From positions 1 to 64,000 of the forward strand of contig NZ_BDGT01000025.1 of the NCBI RefSeq assembly GCF_001748285.1: 64,000 nucleotides of DNA, written 5' to 3'. This stretch comes from Thermogemmatispora onikobensis (GTDB lineage Bacteria > Chloroflexota > Ktedonobacteria > Ktedonobacterales > Ktedonobacteraceae). A program made the translations under genes and the position numbers. The notes below the pieces were generated by a model. It was not told where the DNA came from. It searched no databases and saw only the letters and a list, made by a program, of their open reading frames with translations. Positions 25,446 to 34,989 of this stretch are shown in pieces (positions within the stretch are counted from its first letter, which is position 1; every line of letters begins with the position of its first letter).

Positions 25446-26387
25446 ATGTCAGCCTTGCTGTTAGAAGGGATCTATCCGCCGGTCCCAACGTTTTTCTCGC
25501 CTGACGAGGAGCTTGACCTGACAACACTGGAGAGCCATCTCCGCTGGCTGGCGGCGAGCGGTATCGCCGGCTATGTGGTCCTTGGCTCTAACGGCGAAGC
25601 GCCCCATTTGACCGCTGAGGAGCGAGTGCTGGTCATTCGCACTGCGCGTCAAGTCATCGACCAGCTAGCCTATCCCAAGGAAGCGGCGCGTCCCCGGCTC
25701 CACCTGCTTGCCGGTTGTGGCGAACAGTCAACACGGGCCACTGTCGCTGGCTGCGAGCGGGCGGCCCAGGCAGGAGCTGACGCTGTCCTGGTACTGCCTC
25801 CTTTCTATTTCCGCGGACGGATGAACGGAGCGGCCCTGCTGGCTCATTATCGGGCAGTCGCTGACGATTCTCCGGTGCCCGTCGTTATTTACAACATGCC
25901 AGCCAACACAGCAGGTCTAGACCTGGAGGCATCGCTGATTTGCCGGCTGGCCGAGGAGCATCCCAACATTATTGGCCTCAAAGATAGCGCTGGTAACATT
26001 GCCAAACTGGCCCAGATCAGCGGCGAGCTACAGGCCAGCCGTCCCGATTTCTCCGTGCTGGCTGGCAGTGCTGGTTTCCTGCTGCCAGCCCTGGCGGTCG
26101 GCGCACGGGGAGGTGTGCCAGCCCTGGCCAACGTCCTGCCACAGCAAGTTTGCCAGGTCCAGACGCTTTTCGCGTCCGGGCGACTGGAAGAGGCTCGCCG
26201 TCTACAAGCGCGTCTGGTGGCCCTCAATACCTTGCTGACCGCAACCTATAGCGTGGCCGGACTTAAGGCTGCTCTGCAGCTGCTCAAGGGCTATGGGGGC
26301 CGGCCTCGCTCGCCAGTCTTGCCACTGGATGAGCAAGAGCTTGCTCGGCTCAGGGCCGCCCTGGTCCCTTTCATCGACGAGGGCTAA
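25446..26387 (+). CDS. Dihydrodipicolinate synthase (DapA)-family aldolase/lyase
   Basis: 313 residues from the ATG at 25446 (GGGGGAAAGAAGAG just upstream). This is a TIM-barrel Schiff-base aldolase. The N-terminal PPVPTFF and GSNGEAPHLTAEER, the Tyr of VIYNMPANT and the Schiff-base Lys of GLKDSAGN are all present. The family covers DHDPS, N-acetylneuraminate lyase and 4-hydroxy-2-oxoglutarate aldolase. The GSNGE motif and lack of lysine-pathway neighbours favour the aldolase branch over true DapA. It stands alone between the J-domain gene and a convergent zinc-ribbon gene. Confidence 0.85.
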   Translation: MSALLLEGIYPPVPTFFSPDEELDLTTLESHLRWLAASGIAGYVVLGSNGEAPHLTAEERVLVIRTARQVIDQLAYPKEAARPRLHLLAGCGEQSTRATVAGCERAAQAGADAVLVLPPFYFRGRMNGAALLAHYRAVADDSPVPVVIYNMPANTAGLDLEASLICRLAEEHPNIIGLKDSAGNIAKLAQISGELQASRPDFSVLAGSAGFLLPALAVGARGGVPALANVLPQQVCQVQTLFASGRLEEARRLQARLVALNTLLTATYSVAGLKAALQLLKGYGGRPRSPVLPLDEQELARLRAALVPFIDEG

Positions 26388-26507
26388 GCTGACAACATGC
26401 CGGCCTCTGGCCCAGACTGGACAGGACTGCCAGGCCCACGAGCATGAGGGGCGCTGCTCGCTCGAACAATCGAACGCCGTAGCGGCCCTCGCTCGTCTGA
26501 GTCAGGG

Positions 26508-27416
26508 TTAGCTACTCTCCTGAACTGTGAAGGTGGCCACCTGGGCAAGTTGAGCGTCGCTGCAGTCGGAGGTGGTGCACCAGTAAATCTCGACCGCCCC
26601 CTGGCCGGCCAGATTGTAGTAACCGGCAAAGTAGCCGGCGTCGTAGTCTGGTTTCACCTGCAAAATTTTGTTATCAAAAGCGTGTAAATTATTAAGATAC
26701 CACTTGGCTACCATGTAGCCGCTACTACCGCTCTTTATTTCAAAGGTGGCATAGATAGTTTGGTGCGTCTTAAAGGTCGAGGTCAGGTGAGTTGGCGCCA
26801 CATCTTTCACCTGATCGGCCATCTGCACCTTAGTGACAATGGCGCTGGCCGAGGTAACGATGGGCGAGCCAGAGGGTGAGGGACCCTGCTGGTTAGAAGA
26901 GGCTGGGGTAGTTGGAGCCTCGGTCGCTGTAGGCGTCAGCAGGCTGTTGGCGGTGCCTTCCTCTGCCGCAGCTGTAGCAGCGACAGCGGTGGCAGTTGCA
27001 TTGATGCTGCTGACCACCGTATTGGAAGCATTGCGAGCCAGAAGGAAGAGACCACCGCAGCAGGCAGCGACGATGACCAGCAGAACGACGCCGGTGATGA
27101 GCAAGACCTTGCCAAGGTTGCTCTTACGCGGTGGGGTAGGGGGTGGGCCATAGGGACCTGGGCCGCCGGGTGCATACGGTCCGACTGGGGGAGGGCTATA
27201 GGGATCGGTGGGCATATTCGGCGTGCCATAAGGAAACCCTCCCTGGGGACCGTAGTTAGTAGCCGGCGGCGGGGGAGGGGTCTCCTGCTGGGGAGTGGCT
27301 GCCACAGTAGGGTCGTAGGGGGTCTGGCCAGCAAGATTATAGGGTGTAGGATTGCCGCAGACCGGGCACGAGGCGGCTCCTGTAGGGAGCGCTGCCCCGC
27401 AACGATTGCATTGCAT
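26508..27416 (-). CDS. Zinc-ribbon membrane protein with exported C-terminal domain (paralogue A)
   Basis: 302 residues from the ATG at 27416 (GGAGG 9 nt upstream). The order is zinc ribbon (CNRCGAALPTGAASCPVCG), Pro/Gly/Tyr-rich linker, one membrane helix (KVLLITGVVLLVIVAACCGG, ~120-145), a Thr/Ala-rich stalk and an outer domain. The outer domain (TSTFKTHQTIYATFEI, VAKWYLN, GAVEIYWC, VATFTV) is shared with the neighbouring gene 27876-28916. The topology implies a cytoplasmic metal ribbon and an extracellular beta-rich domain. The function is unknown. A long CTGT repeat stands 110 bp upstream. Confidence 0.75.
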   Translation of the reverse strand: MQCNRCGAALPTGAASCPVCGNPTPYNLAGQTPYDPTVAATPQQETPPPPPATNYGPQGGFPYGTPNMPTDPYSPPPVGPYAPGGPGPYGPPPTPPRKSNLGKVLLITGVVLLVIVAACCGGLFLLARNASNTVVSSINATATAVAATAAAEEGTANSLLTPTATEAPTTPASSNQQGPSPSGSPIVTSASAIVTKVQMADQVKDVAPTHLTSTFKTHQTIYATFEIKSGSSGYMVAKWYLNNLHAFDNKILQVKPDYDAGYFAGYYNLAGQGAVEIYWCTTSDCSDAQLAQVATFTVQESS

Positions 27417-27875
<459 letters not shown>

Positions 27876-28916
27876 TCACCCGGTCACAACCGTAAAGGTG
27901 ACGTGCTGGGCCAGGACGCGGTCCGTGCATTGCGTGGTGCTGGCCCAGTAGAGATCAACGCTTCCTGTCCCGGGCTGGCCGTAGATAGCGTAGGAATAGC
28001 CAGTTTGGCTGTAGGGCCTGACAGGAAAAGCAAAGTTAGTCACACTATTGCCATTAAGATACCAGTAAACGCAGACGGCCCCGGCCTGGCCATGTGGATG
28101 GAGGCCAAACGTGACATAGATAGCTTGATTCGTCTTAAAAGTAGTCGTCACCTGAGTGGGCTGGCCGGTCTGCGCATTGACAGCGCTGGCCAGCTGAGGC
28201 TGATCAATATAGGACTGCCCGGGAAGCGCTGTCGCGGAAGGAGAGGCAGTAGCGCTGGTCTGCGGTGTTGCTAACCCGTTATGGCTTGCCGTGGCGGTCA
28301 CTGCGTTCTGCAAGCTGGCACTACTCCCGTTCGAGTTAACCACCATATTGGTGGCCATGAACCAGACAAAGAGCAAGATAATAGCTGCTGTTACCAGACA
28401 GGCGGCTGAAGCAAAGAAACCCAGGCGAACGTGGCCGGGACGATAAGCAGGAGCGGCGAAGGCGGCACCTGCTGTGGCTGGTGTAGCAGGAGAGAACTCC
28501 TGCGGGGGCGCAGCCTGCTGAGGGGGGGCTCCGGCAAGCCAGAGCGGCTGTTGTGCCTGGGGTGGTTGTTGTACCAGCTGAGGCTGGAAGACAGTGGTTG
28601 GGCTGGCGGGATCAACGTCGTTCCAGTCCCCCCCTCCTGGCGGCAGGGAAGTTGGCTGGGATGCCGGCCCAGACTGAGGCCAGCTCGGAAAAGGCATTTG
28701 CTCAACGGAAGTGGGGGCCATCCCCGCGCTGCCAGGTTGGATCTGGGGCATCGGGGTCGGAACCGCTCCCCATTGGTATTCAAACGGCGCTGCCCTATCA
28801 GGGGCCAGAGTCGGTGACGAGGGGGGGACCTGGCCCAGGACTGAGCCACAGCGGGGGCAACGGCTATCTGTCCAGCCTGGCGAGAGCGGCAGGCCGCAGT
28901 GTGAGCACCTTCTCAT
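27876..28916 (-). CDS. Zinc-ribbon membrane protein with exported C-terminal domain (paralogue B)
   Basis: 346 residues from the ATG at 28916 (GGGAG about 10 nt upstream; longer in-frame starts lack a site). It has a zinc ribbon (CSHCGLPLSPGWTDSRCPRCG), a long Pro/Gln/Ala linker and one membrane helix (FASAACLVTAAIILLFVWFM). A Thr/Ser stalk leads to the outer domain TTTFKTNQAIYVTFGL, CVYWYLNG, GSVDLYWA, HVTFTV. The outer domain pairs with that of paralogue A, so the two arose by duplication. The linkers are unrelated in sequence. The function is unknown. Confidence 0.75.
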   Translation of the reverse strand: MRRCSHCGLPLSPGWTDSRCPRCGSVLGQVPPSSPTLAPDRAAPFEYQWGAVPTPMPQIQPGSAGMAPTSVEQMPFPSWPQSGPASQPTSLPPGGGDWNDVDPASPTTVFQPQLVQQPPQAQQPLWLAGAPPQQAAPPQEFSPATPATAGAAFAAPAYRPGHVRLGFFASAACLVTAAIILLFVWFMATNMVVNSNGSSASLQNAVTATASHNGLATPQTSATASPSATALPGQSYIDQPQLASAVNAQTGQPTQVTTTFKTNQAIYVTFGLHPHGQAGAVCVYWYLNGNSVTNFAFPVRPYSQTGYSYAIYGQPGTGSVDLYWASTTQCTDRVLAQHVTFTVVTG

Positions 28917-29308
28917 CGGTCGTTTCTCCCATACATGCTTACGAGTGATCTCAGCGTTATTTCCCGTTACTTTTTTAGTAACGGTCAAAGGATGAACCAG
29001 CGGGCGGCTCTTCCCCTGAAAAGGCTATCACACATAGGCCGCAGTCAGGCCCGCTGGCGGGAAAAGCCTGGAGAAGGCCAGACAGCTATATACTGGCCGC
29101 TATCTATGATATAATGTGGTTCAAGTTCGTAGCGGTCGCTGCTGAACAACCACGGGCAGAGGATAGCACATCTCTCTGAAGCAGAAAGGTTGGATAAGAC
29201 ATCTGGCCTGGTTGACCTGAGAAGATCTGGCCCTTTCCTCTGAGGAAGAGGGCGCATCTTCCATCCGTGGCTGCAAGAAAGGCGGTGACCAGAACAGGGT
29301 GACAGGAC
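28917..29308. other. Divergent region between zinc-ribbon gene and histidine kinase
   Basis: 392 bp. A rightward extended -10 (TGATATAAT, -10 hexamer at 29110-29115) sits ~195 nt before the kinase start, without a convincing -35. Otherwise nothing was recognised. Confidence 0.45.
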
Positions 29309-31444
29309 GTGTCGCAACAGTGTGAAGTGGAGCAGGTGCTAGGCCAACACCTCTCACGGTTACAAATATGTTTACAACGTGCGTCCGGCGCAGGCTCTGG
29401 ACCCGAGGAAGGGAGCGATGCCTGGCTCTTCTTGCAGGCGCTGATAGGGGAAGATGAAGCCGGGCTGCGGAGTTGCTTTGAGCGCTCGGGGCGCTGGCTG
29501 GCGGAGCAAGGGGGAAGATTGGACGCCCGCCTGGAGGCCATGCAGGTCTATATCGATGCCCTCAGCGAGGAGCTACAGGCTATTTTTGCTGATCAGCCCC
29601 AGTTACTGGCTGCAGCGCTTGCGCGCCTTTATCGGCTTCAGTCGACCTGCTCGCTGGCCCTGACTCAAGGCTATCAGGAGGCGATGAGTCAGCTTGCAGA
29701 CCAACAGCGGCACTTGCTGGAACGCCATAGCCGGCATCTCCTGGCTCTGCAGCGCATCAATGGCATCAACAACTCCAGCATGGATCTTGACCAGACGCTG
29801 GAGATGACGGCCCGCATTGTGGCCGAGGAGCTGCAAGTCGCGCTGTGCGCAATCTTCTTTTACGATGAGCTGCAGCGCTTGTTGACCCTGCGGGCAACCA
29901 ATGGCCCAAGACCGCTTGGAGGCATGCATTTCACTCTGCGCCTGGGTGAAGGATACAGCGGCTGGGTGGCAGATAAAGGCCATCCCCTCTTGGTGCGCGA
30001 CGTGATGAGCGACCCGAACTTTGCAGCTGAGGCCACCACCTACGACACAGAGTATCACGGCCTGATGGCGCTCCCGATTATCTTCTTTGGCTCAGTCGAG
30101 CGCCTGATCGGCGTCATCAGCGTGCAGTCGGAGGAGCCGCGCGACTTCACGCCTGACGAGATCAACTTTCTAGAAGTGGTGGCGGGGATCATCGCCATCA
30201 ATGTCGAAAATGGGCGCCTCTACGAGCAAACCGATGAGCAGCTGCGGCGCAAGGTCCACGAGCTGGCAACTATTCACCGCGTGACCACTGTCATTGCACG
30301 CACCTTAAACCTCGACGAAGTGCTGCAGATGATCACGACTCAGGCGGTGCATCTCAGCGGCGCCGAGCGCTCGTGCATCTTCGAACTGGATGCGGAGATG
30401 CAGACCCTGCACATTCTGGCCCACTATGGCTTTGGCGGCAGTCAGATCCAGCAGGCGCGTGTCAAAGTAGGCGAGTGTTGCGCGGGGCGTGCTGTCCAGA
30501 CGGGGCGCCCGATCATGCTCGTCGACTGTTTCCAGCAAGATGAGAAATGTTTCCTGCGGGCTGATCCCTTCATTTCGTCAGAGATCCATTCAGTGCTTTG
30601 TGTGCCGCTAGAGGTAAAAAGGAAAGTTTTGGGCTGTATCTGTATCTATAGTAGTCACAGGCACTTGCTGAGTCCTGAGCAGATGCAGCTGGTGGTGACC
30701 TTTGCGAATGAAGCGGCCATCGCCATTGAGAATGCGCGTCTCTACGAGGAGACGCGGCGAGGTTTGGAGCTGAAGTCGATGCTGCTGCGCGAGCTGCATC
30801 ACCGGGTCAAGAATAACCTGGCCACGGTGGCCGGCATTCTCTCGCTGCAGCGCCGGCGGACGCGCTCGCCCGAGGTTGGCAATACCCTGGCGGAGAGCGT
30901 CAATCGGGTCCAGGGGTTGGCGGCCACCCATGATCTGCTGGCGCATGAGGACCTTAGCGAGGCGCGAGTTGATGATATTGCACGCAAGATTGTGGGCGTT
31001 GCCAGTGCTAATCTCAGTCCACCGGAGGCCCATATTACCTTTAAGGTTGAGCCATGTCCGATCGTCATTCCCTCGCGGGCGGTTACGATTCTGGCCCTGG
31101 TGCTCAATGAGATGGTCTCCAATGCCATTAAGCACGGCATGGCTGACCTGAGTGAAGGCACAGTCTTAGTGCGAGGACGTGAAGAGGAGGGCATGGTAGT
31201 GGTTGAGGTCATTGATACGGGAAGAGGGCCGAAGAAACCCTTGGAGGAAGAAGAGAGCGGTGAGGGGCTGGGCCTCTCATTGATTCGCAATTTGCTCGCT
31301 GATCTGCGTGGGCGCTTCAGTCTACGGCGTGTGAGCGAGCTTGAGCCGCCAGCTAACACGCCTGGCCTCAAACCAATCTGCGGGGGCTATACGGTGGCGG
31401 AGGTGCGCTTCCCCCTGACACGCACGCATGCTCTTGCCTCGTAA
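29309..31444 (+). CDS. Sensor histidine kinase with two GAF domains (HisKA_2/HWE type)
   Basis: 711 residues from a GTG start. A helical N-terminal region (1-150) is followed by GAF1 (~160-300) and GAF2 (~325-478). The dimerisation/phosphoacceptor box LLRELHHRVKNNL (His497) follows, then a HATPase domain with N-box LNEMVSNAIKHG and G-boxes DTGRG and GEGLGLSLI. The HHRVKNNL box is that of the HisKA_2 family. There are no membrane segments, so it senses a cytoplasmic ligand through GAF. A single-domain response regulator follows 146 bp downstream and is its probable partner. Confidence 0.93.
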   Translation: MSQQCEVEQVLGQHLSRLQICLQRASGAGSGPEEGSDAWLFLQALIGEDEAGLRSCFERSGRWLAEQGGRLDARLEAMQVYIDALSEELQAIFADQPQLLAAALARLYRLQSTCSLALTQGYQEAMSQLADQQRHLLERHSRHLLALQRINGINNSSMDLDQTLEMTARIVAEELQVALCAIFFYDELQRLLTLRATNGPRPLGGMHFTLRLGEGYSGWVADKGHPLLVRDVMSDPNFAAEATTYDTEYHGLMALPIIFFGSVERLIGVISVQSEEPRDFTPDEINFLEVVAGIIAINVENGRLYEQTDEQLRRKVHELATIHRVTTVIARTLNLDEVLQMITTQAVHLSGAERSCIFELDAEMQTLHILAHYGFGGSQIQQARVKVGECCAGRAVQTGRPIMLVDCFQQDEKCFLRADPFISSEIHSVLCVPLEVKRKVLGCICIYSSHRHLLSPEQMQLVVTFANEAAIAIENARLYEETRRGLELKSMLLRELHHRVKNNLATVAGILSLQRRRTRSPEVGNTLAESVNRVQGLAATHDLLAHEDLSEARVDDIARKIVGVASANLSPPEAHITFKVEPCPIVIPSRAVTILALVLNEMVSNAIKHGMADLSEGTVLVRGREEEGMVVVEVIDTGRGPKKPLEEEESGEGLGLSLIRNLLADLRGRFSLRRVSELEPPANTPGLKPICGGYTVAEVRFPLTRTHALAS

Positions 31445-31590
31445 ACTGCCTGAGTCGTACCGGTGAGCTGGCCAAGTGAGTGCTGCACTGCCCCAGAGGC
31501 TGGGGTAAAGCCTTACCGTGGAAAGGATAGAGGTCGTGGCCCCGTGTGGGCCTGTTCTGGCTGCTATTGCGGTTGGGAGAAGGTGATGAC

Positions 31591-32094
31591 ATGTCTGTTC
31601 AAGAGCACAAGCCGAAGATTCTCATTGTTGAGGATGACGAAGCCATTCTTAATGTCCTCAGTCTTTTTCTGTCCTATGCTCACTTTGAGGTACGTGGGGC
31701 ACGCAGCGGAAAAGAAGCAATGGAGCTTGTGCCCAGCTTTGGGCCGCAGCTCATTGTTCTCGATCTGAACATGCGGCCTATTTCTGGCTGGGAGGTGCTG
31801 CATTGGTTACGTGCCAGCAAGCTGAGTCCCCCCATCCGCGTCCTTGTCTTGACAGCCTCGACACGTTTGAGTGAGCAGGTGCGTGGTCTGGAGGAAGGGG
31901 CAGTTGACTACTTAACCAAGCCGACGCAGCCGAGTGTCCTGGTTGAGCGCATTCGGAGTATTCTGGCCATGAGCGACGAAGCGTTGCTTTCGCTGCTCCA
32001 GAAGCGCCTGCAGCAGCAGCGTCGCGTTCTGGAGCAGCTTGTTCAGGCTAGCAAGGATGAAAAGATGAATGTTTCTATTATCAAGACCTGTTAA
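31591..32094 (+). CDS. Response regulator with receiver domain and helical tail
   Basis: 167 residues from the ATG at 31591 (AAGGTGAT upstream). The receiver domain has the acidic pair EDD, the phospho-acceptor Asp in LIVLDLNM, the Thr in LTAST and the Lys in LTKPTQP. A ~45-residue basic helical tail (LQKRLQQQRRVLEQLVQ) follows in place of a DNA-binding domain, so the output is by protein contact. It stands downstream of the GAF histidine kinase. Its stop shares TTAA with the stop of the convergent Ser/Thr kinase. Confidence 0.9.
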   Translation: MSVQEHKPKILIVEDDEAILNVLSLFLSYAHFEVRGARSGKEAMELVPSFGPQLIVLDLNMRPISGWEVLHWLRASKLSPPIRVLVLTASTRLSEQVRGLEEGAVDYLTKPTQPSVLVERIRSILAMSDEALLSLLQKRLQQQRRVLEQLVQASKDEKMNVSIIKTC

Positions 32095-33257
32095 ACGGGG
32101 ACGGTGATAAGAGCGTGTCCACAGGCAGTACAGAAGCGAGTGCTGGCCAGGTGGATGCGTCCGCAGCCGGGGCACTGGTTGATTGGGCAGCCGCAGCGGG
32201 TGCAGTAGCGCATGTGGGGTTTATTCAGATGCTGGCAATTAGGGCAGAGGTAGCCAGTGGCATGTGGTTGAGCTGCTCCTCCGGGTGAGGCGGGTCTGGC
32301 TGGTAAAGCGGCTGGGGCTGCCTGGGCAGGCTGTGGGACTGGTGGGGAGGGCGGGACGAAGCGCTCCCCTGGATAGGCTGGTTGGTAGGCTGGCAGTCGA
32401 CCGGTAGCATGGATTGCCAGATCGAGCGCATCGGCCAGCTCGCTGGCGCGTTGGTAGCGCTGGGCGGGGTCCTTCATCAGGGCAGTCAAGATCACTCGCT
32501 CCACCGGTAGGGGCAGAGTGGGATTGAAGCGGCTTGGTGGTAGAGGTGGCTCGTAGAGGTGGCTGTGAGCCAGGGCCGGGTAATTGTCGCCGAGGAAGGG
32601 AGTGCGACCGGTCACGGCCTCGTAGAGCATGACGCCCAGGGCATAGATATCGGCCCGTCCATCGACCTGCCCGCCCATACACTGCTCAGGGGACATATAT
32701 TCAGGGGTGCCAACGCCGGCGCCCGGGCGTGTCAGCTGCTCGTGGCTGCTTGCCAGGACCTTAGCGATGCCAAAGTCCGAGAGAATAGGGCGGCCCGAGC
32801 GATCCATCAACACATTGACCGGTTTCACATCGCGGTGAATGATCCCCTGGTCGTGAGCATAGCTGAGGGCGTCGGCAATCTGACGAAAGACATGTGCGGC
32901 CTCTGTCAGATCCATCGTTTTCCCCTGGGCGCGGAGCTGGTCAAGCCGCTGCTTCAGTGTCCCCCCATCGACCAATTGCATAACGATATAGAGCAGCCCA
33001 TTATATTCGCTGGCGTCATGGACCGTGACGATATTGGGATGAGACAGGCGAGCGACCAGGCGGGCTTCGAGGTTAAAGCGCTCGACGAAGCTGCGGTCTG
33101 AGGCGTACCAGGGCGGGAGCACTTTAATTGCGACCTCGCGATCCAGATTTTCCTGGCGGGCGCGATAGACGCGGGCCATGCCGCCCTGGCCCAGCGGGGC
33201 CAGAATCCGATAGTTTCCGAGTGTTGCTCCGATCAGCTCATCGTGTTGTGGCTGCAC
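32091..33257 (-). CDS. Ser/Thr protein kinase with C-terminal zinc ribbons
   Basis: 388 residues. A complete Hanks-type kinase domain occupies ~1-275: glycine loop LGQGGMARVY, VAIK Lys45, IHRDVKPVNV (141-150), DFG (161-163), TPEYMSPEQ and ADIYALGVMLYE. A Pro/Ala linker leads to two zinc ribbons at the end (CPNCQHLNKPHMRYCTRCG and CPGCGRIHLASTRFCTACG). There is no transmembrane helix, unlike PknB. All catalytic residues are present, so it should be active. It is the last gene of a kinase/FHA operon and converges with the response regulator, overlapping it by 3-4 nt. Confidence 0.93.
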   Translation of the reverse strand: MQPQHDELIGATLGNYRILAPLGQGGMARVYRARQENLDREVAIKVLPPWYASDRSFVERFNLEARLVARLSHPNIVTVHDASEYNGLLYIVMQLVDGGTLKQRLDQLRAQGKTMDLTEAAHVFRQIADALSYAHDQGIIHRDVKPVNVLMDRSGRPILSDFGIAKVLASSHEQLTRPGAGVGTPEYMSPEQCMGGQVDGRADIYALGVMLYEAVTGRTPFLGDNYPALAHSHLYEPPLPPSRFNPTLPLPVERVILTALMKDPAQRYQRASELADALDLAIHATGRLPAYQPAYPGERFVPPSPPVPQPAQAAPAALPARPASPGGAAQPHATGYLCPNCQHLNKPHMRYCTRCGCPINQCPGCGRIHLASTRFCTACGHALITVPV

Positions 33258-33520
33258 AACTCACCCCATTGAAGAGGGCACCCTGTTGGAGGCTGCGGGC
33301 CAAGAGGCCAGCAACCAGCCGCGGCATCCAAAGTGATGCGACGCGGCGGGTGCCCGACCGATGTGACACACGTTCCGGGCCTGCCTGACCTGGCGAAGGG
33401 AGGCAAACCCGGGGCCGAAGAACCAAACCAACAAGCCAGACCCAAGGAAGAGTACCGTGCCAGGCTGCAGGAAGCCAGCCGGGCCGGATGCCAGTACGCT
33501 GAGCCACCACAGATCTGTCA

Positions 33521-34882
33521 TCAACGTTTGGCGAAGACAAGCACGGTTTGCCCGAGCTGGATCTTATCCCCCTCCTGGAGCGGATAGGGCTGGTACTTAG
33601 TGATCGTCTGGCCATTCAGCCGGGTTCCGTTGGCGCTCCCCTCATCTTTCAGGGCATAATTGCCATTGCCCATATTGATGATCGAAGCGTGCAAGCGAGA
33701 GACAGCCAGGTCCTCCAGGAAGATATCGCTTTCGCGGCTGCGCCCGATGCTGAGCGAGTCCTTGCGGATCTCGTAGACGCGACCGGCCTCCTTCCCTTCT
33801 TCGACGCGCAAGATCCCGATTCGACCCTGCGGTCCTGTTGCGCGCAGCATCGTCTTATCGGCCTCGGAGAAGGCGGAAGGAGTAAGCTCCTGGGGTTGAC
33901 CGAACTGGCCGGGCTGGCCAGCGGGGCCGGTGGGAGCGAAGCCGGGCAGAGAGACTGGCTGCTGAGCCTGCTGAGGCGGCTGCTGCCAGGGGCTGCCGGT
34001 GGGCGAAGGAGGCGCAGGTGTGGCGGGGACCTGCCCCATCAAGCCGGCACCCTGTGGAGGCTGGAGTCCCTGGCCCCAGGGCTGGGAGGGAGAAGCGCCC
34101 TGGGCCTGAGCCTGGGCCCAGGGGTCGGCAGATGCAGGCTGTCCTGTTTGTTGCCCGCTCTGACCCCAGGCAGGCATCCCTGTTGAGCCAGAAGGCGGCT
34201 GCTGGGTCTGCTGTGACAGGCTCCAAGGCGCAGTGTTGCCACTCTGCGGGGCGGGCTGGCCCCACGGGTTCTGAGCACCTGCCAGCGGCTGGCTCTCCCA
34301 AGGCGAAGCGGGGTTGCCGGCAGGCGCACTATCCCAGCTCGCGCCCGAGGGAGAAGGTGCTCCCTGGGCCTGCCCCGGGGGCATCCCCCACGGAGGGCTT
34401 TGCGGTTGCGCTTGAGCACCCCAGGGAGACATTTGCTGTGCTGGCTGCTGGGCCTGGGGCTGAGGCTGGGGAACGGACCAGGGAGCTGGCTGGGGCTGTG
34501 CTCCTGCGGCTCCTGCGCTGCTACCACTCCAGGCGCCCGGCTGCTGAGCCTGAGCTGGATTTTGGGCGCTCCAGGGCGAGAAAGGAGGCTGCTGCTGTGG
34601 TTGGGCCGCCATGCCTGGGCCGGGGCTGCCCCATGCGCCGGGCTGCTGTGCTTGGGGAGGCTGGCCCCAGAACTGGTCGGGGGCGTTCCCCATCGCTTGC
34701 TGGCCCCACCCTCCGGGGGCGGCCTGGCGCTGCCATTCTGGCACCTGAGCCTGCGCGGCGCTCGTCTCCTCATCGCGCTTCTTGCCGCTGCTGCGTATCA
34801 GCAAGATGGCCCCCACGATCAGGATGATAACGACGACCGCTGCAATGACGAGGATGAGCGGACTCGAGAGTAGATTATGCAT
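33521..34882 (-). CDS. Membrane-anchored FHA-domain protein with Gln/Pro-rich linker
   Basis: 453 residues. An N-terminal membrane helix (LILVIAAVVVIILIVGAILL, 8-27) is followed by ~310 residues very rich in Gln, Pro, Ala, Gly and Trp, with repeated PWGQ/AWG-like motifs. The C-terminal ~95 residues form an FHA domain (IGRSRESDI, SRLHASI, NGTRLNGQ). It likely recruits threonine-phosphorylated partners to the membrane, with the flanking kinases as the natural phosphorylators. It sits 107 bp below one kinase-FHA gene and 263 bp above another kinase. The linker is low-complexity and may be disordered. Confidence 0.88.
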   Translation of the reverse strand: MHNLLSSPLILVIAAVVVIILIVGAILLIRSSGKKRDEETSAAQAQVPEWQRQAAPGGWGQQAMGNAPDQFWGQPPQAQQPGAWGSPGPGMAAQPQQQPPFSPWSAQNPAQAQQPGAWSGSSAGAAGAQPQPAPWSVPQPQPQAQQPAQQMSPWGAQAQPQSPPWGMPPGQAQGAPSPSGASWDSAPAGNPASPWESQPLAGAQNPWGQPAPQSGNTAPWSLSQQTQQPPSGSTGMPAWGQSGQQTGQPASADPWAQAQAQGASPSQPWGQGLQPPQGAGLMGQVPATPAPPSPTGSPWQQPPQQAQQPVSLPGFAPTGPAGQPGQFGQPQELTPSAFSEADKTMLRATGPQGRIGILRVEEGKEAGRVYEIRKDSLSIGRSRESDIFLEDLAVSRLHASIINMGNGNYALKDEGSANGTRLNGQTITKYQPYPLQEGDKIQLGQTVLVFAKR

Positions 34883-34989
34883 ACTGGTTCACCCCTCCGA
34901 GTTGTAGGAGCTGCCTGGCCGATCCACATATCCTCGCGGAGAAAGCGACCGCGTGGGCCGTCCCTACAACTGCAAAATAGCGTAATAGC

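Noticed and set aside
25446-26387. True dapA of lysine synthesis
   Set aside because: The family is right, but isolated context and the GSNGE motif fit 4-hydroxy-2-oxoglutarate aldolase as well, so the symbol was withheld.
34018-34827. Long frames in both directions over the Gln/Pro-rich linker
   Set aside because: Low-complexity GC-rich sequence leaves all frames open; only the minus-strand FHA protein has a domain at its end.
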